Below are positions 8,975 to 16,707 of a stretch of DNA of 64,000 nucleotides, piece by piece. Origin of the DNA: JACPFJ01 sp036504875 (GTDB taxonomy: Bacteria > Desulfobacterota > Desulfuromonadia > Geobacterales > Pseudopelobacteraceae). The DNA lies in NCBI GenBank assembly GCA_036504875.1, contig DASXUK010000046.1, positions 71,367 through 135,366 of the forward strand, written 5' to 3'. The position numbers and the translations under genes were made by a program. The notes under the pieces were generated by a model, which worked only from the letters and a program-made list of their open reading frames with translations, had not been told where the DNA came from and did not search any database. Within the stretch, counting starts at the first letter, position 1, and every line of letters begins with the position of its first letter.

Positions 8975-10051
8975 TCACCCAGCCAGCTTGGAGATCTCGA
9001 ACCCGATCTGTCCCAACGGCAATACCTCATCTGCCACTCCCCCCTCGACACATGCCTTAGGCATGCCATAGATGGTTGAGGTAGCCTCATCCTGGGCAAT
9101 CGTGACGCCCCCCTTGCTTTTCAAAAGCTGCATCCCCTTAAAACCGTCGCTGCCCATGCCGGTCAGGATCACACCCAGCATGGAGCCGTTGGTGGCTTCA
9201 GCCATGCTGGAAATCATCAGATCTACAGAAGGGATATATACGTACTGCGGGTAGGCGCTGGTTGGTACGATCTTAACAACGACATTGCCACCCTGGCGAA
9301 CCAGGCTGGTATGCATTCCACCCGGTGCGATCAGCGCCAGTCCCGGCTTGAGAATATCACCATCTACCGCTTCACGGATTGTCAGTGAGCATTTAGCATT
9401 CAAACGATCGGCATAAGGTCCGGTAAAGGCCTTGGGCATATGGATACCGACCATGATCCCGTAAGGAAAATCAACCGGGATGCGCGAAAGCACCTCTTGA
9501 AGTGCTACCGGTCCTCCGGTGGAGGCCCCGATGCTGACATAATTGATCTTTTTACCAGCCAATATTCCCCTTGAGGGGCGCTGTATCGGTGCAAACGCCG
9601 GGCGAACAAGTGGAGCAGCAACACCGCCAACAACATGGGATCGGACCGCGCCCTTGATTTTATTAAGCAATTCCTCTCGAAATACTTTCTGGGCATCAGC
9701 TGAATCGGTGACATTTTTGGGGATATAATCTATAGCGCCTGCATCAAGCGCCTCAAAGGTTGACTTGGCACCTTCATTGGTCAGGGTCGAGACCATGATT
9801 ACTTTGGTGGGCGCCTTAGCCATAATCTGTCGCAAAGCGGCAATACCATCCATCCGCGGCATCTCAACATCCATGGTAATAACATCCGGCTTGAGAGCAA
9901 TCGCCTTTTCAACCCCTTCCAAGCCATCGGCCGCTGTACCTATAATATCAAAATCTGGTTCCTTGGAAAGAATGCCACGGATAGCCATCCGCATGAAGGA
10001 TGAGTCATCGACAATCAGAATACGTGTTTTTCCTGTTTGGGAAGGAAACAT
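8975..10051 (-). CDS. cheB: Chemotaxis response regulator protein-glutamate methylesterase/glutaminase CheB
   Basis: This 358-residue protein has a receiver domain (about 8-125, acidic residues VDDSS, phospho-acceptor D61 in TMDVEMP, K112) joined by a linker to the CheB methylesterase domain (about 168-355). The catalytic triad is visible as S177 in GASTGG, H204 in GIHMP and D302 in GMGSDG. It removes methyl groups from chemoreceptor glutamates and deamidates glutamines, counteracting CheR. It is the last gene of the che operon, 10 bases after the HDOD gene. No chemoreceptor gene lies nearby, so its target receptors are encoded elsewhere. Confidence 0.95.
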   Translation of the reverse strand: MFPSQTGKTRILIVDDSSFMRMAIRGILSKEPDFDIIGTAADGLEGVEKAIALKPDVITMDVEMPRMDGIAALRQIMAKAPTKVIMVSTLTNEGAKSTFEALDAGAIDYIPKNVTDSADAQKVFREELLNKIKGAVRSHVVGGVAAPLVRPAFAPIQRPSRGILAGKKINYVSIGASTGGPVALQEVLSRIPVDFPYGIMVGIHMPKAFTGPYADRLNAKCSLTIREAVDGDILKPGLALIAPGGMHTSLVRQGGNVVVKIVPTSAYPQYVYIPSVDLMISSMAEATNGSMLGVILTGMGSDGFKGMQLLKSKGGVTIAQDEATSTIYGMPKACVEGGVADEVLPLGQIGFEISKLAG

Positions 10052-10061
10052 TATGACCCCG

Positions 10062-10961
10062 TTATTCCTTTGAATTGGTGAAAATCGAGCTCACCAGAGC
10101 CTTTACATCAGGTACTGCGTCATCCAATTCATAACAGAAACGTTCCACATCCAGCTTTGCCAGGCTGGGGGACTGATTTTTCAGTATTTGCCAGGCCTCT
10201 TCCTCAAATAGGTTGAAGCTGACCCACTCCCGTCCGCCGTAGTTGAGTTCACGTACGCTACAGAAGAGATCCGACAGGTTGACAATCGCGCACAAGACCG
10301 GATCAAGGGTCGCCTCCGCAGGTGTATGGTGCAGTGCGATTACCTCACAGTAAACCTCCGGAAAGTTCCACTTACGAGCCATACACAAGCCAATTTCGCA
10401 GTGGCTGGTACCAAGTTGCTGCGCCTCTGCATCCACCAGCTTTAACGGCTTATTCTTGATGCTGTCCAGCACCTGCTGGAACTCATCACGCATGTAATGA
10501 CTGAGAAAGACCTCGCCTAAATCATGGATTATCCCGGCTATGTAGGCTTTTTCCAGATCCTGATAGCCGATTTTATCGGCAATTATCTTAGACACCATCC
10601 CAACCCCGAATGAATGTTCCCAGAAACTGCTGATTTCAAACGCTCCTGAACTAACGTCAAAGGCATTGATGACCGAAGTCGTTAAGGCAACTTCCCTGAT
10701 ATGACGCAAACCCAGATAAACCAAAGCCCGCTTGAGTGAGGTGATCTCATTTCCAGACTTGTAAACTGGAGAGTTGATTAACTTCATCACCCTGGCCGTC
10801 ATGACCTGATCAGACAGCATCAGGTCAGCCACTTCCTCGATACTTACATCAGGTTGATCCAGAAGCTGCAAAACCTGGGTGGCAACCACCGGGATGGTTG
10901 GCAGGTCATCGATCTTCTCCACCATCTGTTCCGCTTTGGCCAACATCGCAACTTTATCCAT
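10062..10961 (-). CDS. HDOD domain protein in the chemotaxis operon
   Basis: The 299-residue protein carries an HDOD domain (about 18-215; LPTIPVVATQVLQLLDQPD at its start), an HD-phosphohydrolase-like fold that usually lacks full catalytic metal ligands. Here IIHDLGEVFLSHY and ALHHTPAEA are the HD-like motifs. HDOD proteins are generally regulatory or scaffolding factors in signalling. It sits between cheR and cheB with gaps of 17 and 10 bases, so it is almost certainly cotranscribed and linked to this pathway. Its molecular action is unknown. Confidence 0.85.
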   Translation of the reverse strand: MDKVAMLAKAEQMVEKIDDLPTIPVVATQVLQLLDQPDVSIEEVADLMLSDQVMTARVMKLINSPVYKSGNEITSLKRALVYLGLRHIREVALTTSVINAFDVSSGAFEISSFWEHSFGVGMVSKIIADKIGYQDLEKAYIAGIIHDLGEVFLSHYMRDEFQQVLDSIKNKPLKLVDAEAQQLGTSHCEIGLCMARKWNFPEVYCEVIALHHTPAEATLDPVLCAIVNLSDLFCSVRELNYGGREWVSFNLFEEEAWQILKNQSPSLAKLDVERFCYELDDAVPDVKALVSSIFTNSKE

Positions 10962-10978
10962 ATATATAGTACCTCTTA

Positions 10979-11806
10979 CTATTTTTTGTAGGTAAAACCG
11001 CCCGGAAAATGGACGGTCTTGAATTTATCATTTACTCCGTGCAAAGATTCGGATTGGCCGACAAAGAAGTAACCGTAAGGCTGAAGGTTGTTGTAAAAAT
11101 GTTGAACTACTTTGGATTTCGACGCGGTATCGAAATAGATGAGTACATTGGCGCAAAAGATGAAATCAAAGCTTTTCATGAATATCATCTTTGAGTCATC
11201 GTAAAGATTAAGTTTGTTAAAGCTGACAAACTTCTTTACATCGGCAGATAAAAAGAACTTGCCATTGTCCTCGCGGATATATTTACGTTTGTACAAATCG
11301 GGAATGTTACGGACCGAGTAAGCATTGTAAATGCCTTCCTTGGCTTGGGAGATAACGGTTTCATTTATGTCGGTACCCACAATCTCAATGATCCAGTCTT
11401 TAAGCAGAGTAGCCCGTTTTTCCAACAGAATCATTGAAAGTGTATAAGCCTCTTCACCAGAGGAAGAACCTGCGCTCCAGATTCGCAATTTGCGAAAACC
11501 CATCTTGTTCTTGGCTTCAATGATCTCAGGCAGGAGTTTGGTCTCTAAAGCATTCAATTGAGGGACATTACGAAAGAAATAGGTTTCATTGGTAGTAATC
11601 TCGTCCATCAGGTACTTTAACTCCTCAGCCCCCCTGATCGACTTAAGCAGCTGATAGTAATCCTGATGTGTTTTTATTCCGGTAGCCTCCATTCTCCGCA
11701 AGAGCCGGCTTTCCAGGAAATATTTTTTTGTCGAATGAAAATACATTCCGCACAGGTTATATATAAAATCACGTAACTGCTCGAAATCTTTATCTGATAT
11801 TGACAC
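10979..11806 (-). CDS. cheR: Chemotaxis protein methyltransferase CheR
   Basis: This 275-residue SAM-dependent enzyme methylates glutamates on chemoreceptors. The N-terminal helical CheR domain (about 5-65) is followed by the methyltransferase domain with SAM loop IWSAGSSSGEEAYTLSM near residue 108, TNETYFFR just before it, and FDFIFCANVLIYFD toward the end. No tetratricopeptide extension. It lies 38 bases after cheA. Confidence 0.95.
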   Translation of the reverse strand: MSISDKDFEQLRDFIYNLCGMYFHSTKKYFLESRLLRRMEATGIKTHQDYYQLLKSIRGAEELKYLMDEITTNETYFFRNVPQLNALETKLLPEIIEAKNKMGFRKLRIWSAGSSSGEEAYTLSMILLEKRATLLKDWIIEIVGTDINETVISQAKEGIYNAYSVRNIPDLYKRKYIREDNGKFFLSADVKKFVSFNKLNLYDDSKMIFMKSFDFIFCANVLIYFDTASKSKVVQHFYNNLQPYGYFFVGQSESLHGVNDKFKTVHFPGGFTYKK

Positions 11807-11844
11807 TTTCTTTCCCTTCGCTACTATTTACAATTTAATGCGAG

Positions 11845-13650
11845 CTAGCGGCTGGAAGCTGCTTCTCCGCTGTCAATCAATCCAACCGGATCAACGATCA
11901 GGGTCACCCGGCCATCACCCAGGATAGTTGACCCTGCAATACCGGGAATATTTGCCAGGTAGGAGCCGAGAGATTTAATGGCGACCTCCTGCTGCCCGAC
12001 CAGCCGGGTAACTACCAAGCCCATGCGTTTGTCAGCAGCGCCGACAACTACTACATAGCAGAAGTCATCATTCTCATAGCGTTGTTGGACGTTGAAGATC
12101 TTTTGCAGGCGCATCAGGGGCAAAACCATATCACGCAGCTTAAGCACCTCCTGGCCACCGATCAGATGGAAATTGCGCTGATCGACCCGCAGGGTTTCCA
12201 GCACCGAAGAGAGCGGGATGGAATAGATTTCGCCCTCCACCTCAACCAGCAGCGATTGAATAATAGCCAAGGTCAGCGGCAGGCGCAGGATGAATTCAGA
12301 TCCCTGGCCTTTTTCACTTTTTATCTCGATTATTCCGTTCAGTTTCTTAATATTGGTCTTGACCACGTCCATGCCAACGCCACGGCCGGAAAGATCGGAG
12401 GCTTTTTCCTTGGTTGAGAAGCCCGGCAGGAAGATCAGGTCAAAAATTTCACGCTGGCTCATAGAAGCAAGCTGTTCCTCGCTTAAAAGACCCTTTTCAA
12501 CCGCCTTGCGTCCGACTCTCTCGGCATCAATTCCGTTACCATCGTCCTTGATGCTGATAATGATCTGGTTACCCTCGTGAACAGCGGCCAACACCAGGTT
12601 GCCGACCCGCGGTTTACCGGCTGCAACACGTTCATCAGGCGTCTCCAGACCATGATCCATGGCATTGCGGATCAAGTGGATCAGCGGATCGCCAATCTCA
12701 TCGACGACCGAGCGGTCCAGCTCGGTTTCCTCTCCGAATATCTGCAAATCGACTTCTTTGCCTAAATCGCGGGCCATACTGCGTACGATGCGGGGAAACT
12801 TTTTAAAAACCTTTTCAACCGGCAGCATGCGCATCTTCAGAACCTGCATCTGCAATTCAGAAGTTACAAAATTCATCCGCTTGGTTAGCTTGCTGAATTC
12901 TTCGTTAAAGTCAACGTCATTGACATCACCCTGCTGAAGGTTCTGGTTAATCTGGATCATACGATTCCGCTCCAGGACCAACTCACCCACTTGGTTCATC
13001 AGATCGTCAAGCCGTTTGACATCAACTCGCACGGTTGTGTTATCGGAAAGATCATCCCCCTTGCCATCAGCTGGTTTAGGGGGTTGGGGGGCCTTCTTGG
13101 GCACAACCTCCCCCCCGGTCTTTTGCGGAGGTGCAGCCGGAACTTCCGAATTGGATTCGGCCACCGGAGCGTCAGGAGGCACGACTGTTTGTGCCGGCTG
13201 AACCGGTTCGCTTGCCGGCGCAAGGGCCACAGAAGCCTGCGCCGCAGCAGAGGCTGTTTCAGACAAAAGCGGCAACAGCTTTGCAATGGTGCCGTCAATC
13301 TCCCGTTCCTGTATTTCACCGGCCTTAATATCGTTTACCAGTATTTTGACCAGGTCGGTGGCCTCAAGAATAACGTCCATGATCTCGGGATCTACGATTA
13401 ATTCGCCTTTGCGGAGACGATTAAGAACATCCTCGGTCTTATGAGTCACCTTGACCAGCAGATCAAACCCGAGAAAACTGGAGGCACCCTTGACAGTATG
13501 AATCGATCGGAAAATGCGATTAAGCAAATCAGCGTCTTCACTGGACTTTTCCAAAGCCACGAGATCGTCATCAAGTTTTTCAAGTAATTCGGCAGTTTCA
13601 GCGAGAAAACCTTCTAAAAGCTCCTGGTCTTCGCAATCAATCGGCGGCAT
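11845..13650 (-). CDS. cheA: Chemotaxis histidine kinase CheA
   Basis: This 601-residue kinase has the standard layout with one gap. The P1 Hpt domain is N-terminal with phospho-accepting H51 in RSIHTVKG. A Pro/Ala-rich linker (about 130-200) replaces an obvious P2 domain. The P3 dimerisation helices, the P4 ATPase (N box HLIRNAMDHG, G1 DDGNGI, G2 GRGVGM) and a C-terminal CheW-like P5 domain follow. It phosphorylates CheB and a CheY, but no cheY lies in this operon. Start ATG 13650 has GGAG upstream. It follows cheW by 33 bases. Confidence 0.95.
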   Translation of the reverse strand: MPPIDCEDQELLEGFLAETAELLEKLDDDLVALEKSSEDADLLNRIFRSIHTVKGASSFLGFDLLVKVTHKTEDVLNRLRKGELIVDPEIMDVILEATDLVKILVNDIKAGEIQEREIDGTIAKLLPLLSETASAAAQASVALAPASEPVQPAQTVVPPDAPVAESNSEVPAAPPQKTGGEVVPKKAPQPPKPADGKGDDLSDNTTVRVDVKRLDDLMNQVGELVLERNRMIQINQNLQQGDVNDVDFNEEFSKLTKRMNFVTSELQMQVLKMRMLPVEKVFKKFPRIVRSMARDLGKEVDLQIFGEETELDRSVVDEIGDPLIHLIRNAMDHGLETPDERVAAGKPRVGNLVLAAVHEGNQIIISIKDDGNGIDAERVGRKAVEKGLLSEEQLASMSQREIFDLIFLPGFSTKEKASDLSGRGVGMDVVKTNIKKLNGIIEIKSEKGQGSEFILRLPLTLAIIQSLLVEVEGEIYSIPLSSVLETLRVDQRNFHLIGGQEVLKLRDMVLPLMRLQKIFNVQQRYENDDFCYVVVVGAADKRMGLVVTRLVGQQEVAIKSLGSYLANIPGIAGSTILGDGRVTLIVDPVGLIDSGEAASSR

Positions 13651-13683
13651 TGCATTCTCCTTATGAATGTCTCTGTGTTATCT

Positions 13684-14178
13684 TTACAGCGAGCTGAAAG
13701 CACTTTTCTCATCCTGAGAGAACATCTTTTCCAGGTCGAGCAGTACAAGCAGGCGCTCAGCCTGATTAATAACACCCGCAATGCATTCCTGTTCAATTCC
13801 GCTGGCGACAACCGCCGGAGAAGGTTGAATCTCGCTCCCCGAGATCCTGATGACCTCAGAAACAGCATCCACGATAAAGCCCATGAGCTCACCATCAACA
13901 TCCATGACCATGATGCGGGTTTGTTTATCGTTTTCAACTTCCGTCAGGCCAAACTTTTTTCGCATGGAAATAATCGGGATAACCTTGCCCCGCAGATTAA
14001 TGACCCCTTCCACATAAAGTGGGGTGTTAGGGACCCGTGTTACAGTCGGCATGCGAATGATCTCGCGAACCTTCAGAACATCGACGCCGTACTCTTCCTG
14101 ATCAAGATTGAAACTGACCAGCTGAATCAACTCCCCGCGCGACTCGTCGGCCTTAACCGGCACCAGTGCATTATTCAT
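13684..14178 (-). CDS. cheW: Chemotaxis coupling protein CheW
   Basis: A 164-residue single CheW domain protein that links chemoreceptors to CheA. The family pattern is clear: LIQLVSFNLDQEEYGVDV, then VPNTPLYVEGVINLRGKVIP and the conserved MVMDVDGELMGFIVDAVSEV. It is the first gene of the che operon. Upstream (14205-14222) the leader contains a small hairpin CTCCT/AGGAG of unknown meaning. GAGGAGG precedes the start. Confidence 0.94.
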   Translation of the reverse strand: MNNALVPVKADESRGELIQLVSFNLDQEEYGVDVLKVREIIRMPTVTRVPNTPLYVEGVINLRGKVIPIISMRKKFGLTEVENDKQTRIMVMDVDGELMGFIVDAVSEVIRISGSEIQPSPAVVASGIEQECIAGVINQAERLLVLLDLEKMFSQDEKSAFSSL

Positions 14179-14438
14179 CGATTCCTCCTCAGTTGGAGAT
14201 AAGCTCCTGTCATAGGAGTTAAAATTTTAATGTGCGAATCTATCATGGACCTTTGACTTTATCAAGCGAGATTACTCAACTTAAGTCAGCTATAAAACAG
14301 ACTTTCTGTTTTATATTTTGCTAATAAAAAACCTTCCAGTATTAGAAAAAATTAAATGTCATTTTCTTGACTTTTGCCGAAGGATGGAACTATTCTGTCG
14401 GCAGATTTACAGTCAAATAAATTTTAATATGGTAAACA

Positions 14439-15833
14439 ATGCTTAATGACAGCAAGATCATCCTTGTCGATAATGACAAAAAAACCGCTGATCTGGTCTC
14501 GGCCTTCTTGTGTTACCAAGGTTATCATGTAACCAATTTCAAAGATGATATAGAACTATTTGATTCCATACGAAAGCAGCGCGAGCTTATAATTATCGCC
14601 GACGTGCTTTTTTTGAAATCGATCGCCGCCGATTTTATAGAAAAAGCAAAGCAGATTAATCCTTTCTTGATGTTTGTAGTATATGGCGACAAATCCCAAA
14701 AAATTCTTCACTCTCATGATGATTTTGTTTTCTTTCTTCCAAAACCACTTAATCTGGATGAAATGGAAAGTCTTGTTATGCGCGCCTGTGAATCCCAAGC
14801 TATGAGATTTCATGATCAGGCCAGCGCCTCTTCACGTCAGGTGCTTAATGCAAGTATCATTGGCAGAAGCACGCCCATGCAAGCCTTGTACGAGATGATT
14901 GAAAAGGTGGCCGCATCCAATGCCACAGTTTTGATTCAGGGAGAGTCGGGCACTGGCAAGGAACTTGCGGCTCGGGCAATACATCAATTGAGCAGCCGAA
15001 ATTCAAGAAATTTTGTACCGGTCAATTGTGCAGCCATTCCTGACGACCTGCTGGAAAGTGAGTTGTTCGGCCATGTGAAAGGTTCCTTTACCGGCGCCTT
15101 CGCCAACCGGGCCGGACGCTTTGAGATGGCTGACAAGGGCACTCTTTTTCTTGATGAAATCGGTGATATGAAGGCAAATCTGCAGGTCAAGCTTCTGCGG
15201 GTGTTGCAAAACAGAGAATTTGAGCCGGTCGGTTCTTCCAAATCACAAAAGGTGGATGTCCGTATCATTGCCGCCACCAATAAGAATCTGGAGGATCTGG
15301 TAATAAGCAGGGATTTTCGTGAGGATCTTTATTACCGGTTATCAGTTATACCGATAGTAATTCCCCCTTTGCGGGAACGTGGAGAAGACATACCACTATT
15401 GATCCATAATTTTCTAGGGCGCTTCAACAGCGACCGGAAACATTCTGTAAAGGGATTTTCAAGAGATGCCCTGGAAACCCTTTGCAATTATAGCTGGCCG
15501 GGCAATGTTCGGGAACTGGAGAATCTGGTCGAACGAATGGTAATTATGAAGGACAGTGGCTTTATCACTCCTGACGATTTGCCGGAAAAATATCTCTGTT
15601 TTCGTCCACCAGTTCAAGCGCCGTTATTGGCAGTCGGTAACAAACTTCCGCCAAAAGGCATCTGCCTTAACTCAGCTGTTGATGAATTTGAAAACGGTTT
15701 AATTCTGCAGGCTCTGTCACGAACCAGGGGAAACAAGAAAGAGGCTGCTTTGCTATTGAACCTTAAGCGGACCACCTTGATCGAAAAGCTTAAAAAGAAA
15801 AACCTGGTCTACGGAGAGGATTGTATTCCATGA
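14439..15833 (+). CDS. Sigma-54-dependent transcriptional activator with a degenerate receiver domain
   Basis: The 464-residue protein has an N-terminal receiver-like domain (1-115), a sigma-54 AAA+ domain (about 137-365; Walker A GESGTGKE, sigma-54 contact loop GSFTGA, Walker B LFLDEIGD) and a C-terminal Fis-type helix-turn-helix (NKKEAALLLNLKRTTLIEKL). The receiver keeps a plausible phospho-acceptor (IIIAD) and the Lys (LPKPL), but the acidic pair reads VDND and the conserved Thr/Ser is missing (VVYGD). It resembles regulators of flagellar genes in its C-terminus. Divergent from the che operon and overlapping the transglycosylase gene by 4 bases. No good Shine-Dalgarno precedes the ATG. Confidence 0.88.
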   Translation: MLNDSKIILVDNDKKTADLVSAFLCYQGYHVTNFKDDIELFDSIRKQRELIIIADVLFLKSIAADFIEKAKQINPFLMFVVYGDKSQKILHSHDDFVFFLPKPLNLDEMESLVMRACESQAMRFHDQASASSRQVLNASIIGRSTPMQALYEMIEKVAASNATVLIQGESGTGKELAARAIHQLSSRNSRNFVPVNCAAIPDDLLESELFGHVKGSFTGAFANRAGRFEMADKGTLFLDEIGDMKANLQVKLLRVLQNREFEPVGSSKSQKVDVRIIAATNKNLEDLVISRDFREDLYYRLSVIPIVIPPLRERGEDIPLLIHNFLGRFNSDRKHSVKGFSRDALETLCNYSWPGNVRELENLVERMVIMKDSGFITPDDLPEKYLCFRPPVQAPLLAVGNKLPPKGICLNSAVDEFENGLILQALSRTRGNKKEAALLLNLKRTTLIEKLKKKNLVYGEDCIP

Positions 15834-16642
15834 CTATCGCTGTGATTGATAAACCTAGCCTGCCAGGGTCACTGCTCTCCAAGGATTCCCGGATATCTGC
15901 TGAAGCCGGCCAAACCAGCGATGCAAGTCGCCTGTTTGCCGGCAAGCTCGACAGCATCCTCTCAAATGACAGCAACGCCCCCTCCCAGCTTACCAAGGCA
16001 CAATCACTGGCAGAAGCCTTAAATCTGCAAATGTTCCAGACTACCCTGTCGCTGGCAACCGATACGCCGGCCGAGACAGCATTCCCGGCCATGATTAACC
16101 AGCAGTCTCCAAATATTCAGGCTTTAATCAAGGCCTATGGAGAAAACCTGCCCGCGACTAACATTCAGCCGGAACAAAACCCTCCAGCACCAACCCAACT
16201 GCAGGAATTGGCTGAGCCTTCCCCCCTTTCCGCTTCCCAACCCTCGGCTCAAAAAGAAGCCGGATGGCTTGAGCCGATAATCGCTAAGGCATCCCGGCGT
16301 TACGGGGTTGAAGTGGGGCTTATCAAGGCGGTTATCAAAGCCGAGAGCAACTTCAACCCAAACGCAGTCTCACATGCCGGAGCCCGCGGCCTGATGCAAC
16401 TCATGCCTGCTACAGCCCGTTCATTAGGTGTCAATGATTCCTTTGACCCGGAACAAAATGTGATGGCCGGCACCAGATTTTTAAAGGATCTGCTGGATCG
16501 TTATAATGGTAATCTCGACTCCACCCTGGCGGCTTATAACTGGGGTCCCGGAAACGTTGACAGACGGCCGGAACACTTGCCGCGCGAAACGCGGGAGTAC
16601 CTGGTGCGGGTCAAACAGCTTTATTCTTCTTATACCGGTTGA
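15830..16642 (+). CDS. Lytic transglycosylase (SLT domain)
   Basis: ATG 15830 is preferred over a TTG 9 bases upstream because GGAGAGGA is well placed and the ATG overlaps the stop of the preceding gene (ATGA). The 270-residue protein has a low-complexity N-terminal half (Ser/Pro/Gln-rich) and a C-terminal SLT domain (about 143-265) with catalytic Glu in KAESNFNP, then GARGLMQLMP and AAYNWGPGNV. It would cleave peptidoglycan glycan strands. There is no signal peptide, which is unusual for a periplasmic enzyme and fits export through a flagellar or other dedicated apparatus. Coupling to a regulator next to che genes suggests a flagellar role, by inference. Confidence 0.87.
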   Translation: MTIAVIDKPSLPGSLLSKDSRISAEAGQTSDASRLFAGKLDSILSNDSNAPSQLTKAQSLAEALNLQMFQTTLSLATDTPAETAFPAMINQQSPNIQALIKAYGENLPATNIQPEQNPPAPTQLQELAEPSPLSASQPSAQKEAGWLEPIIAKASRRYGVEVGLIKAVIKAESNFNPNAVSHAGARGLMQLMPATARSLGVNDSFDPEQNVMAGTRFLKDLLDRYNGNLDSTLAAYNWGPGNVDRRPEHLPRETREYLVRVKQLYSSYTG

Positions 16643-16707
16643 TCCGTACTTCCTCAGCAGCTATACCTGTTTCAACCAAAACACATTGATCAAGCCAAGG
16701 GAAAATA

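Noticed and set aside
12991..13401. Plus-strand frame of 136 codons within cheA
   Set aside because: Antisense to the Pro/Ala-rich linker of CheA with Arg-rich, low-complexity translation. Not a gene.
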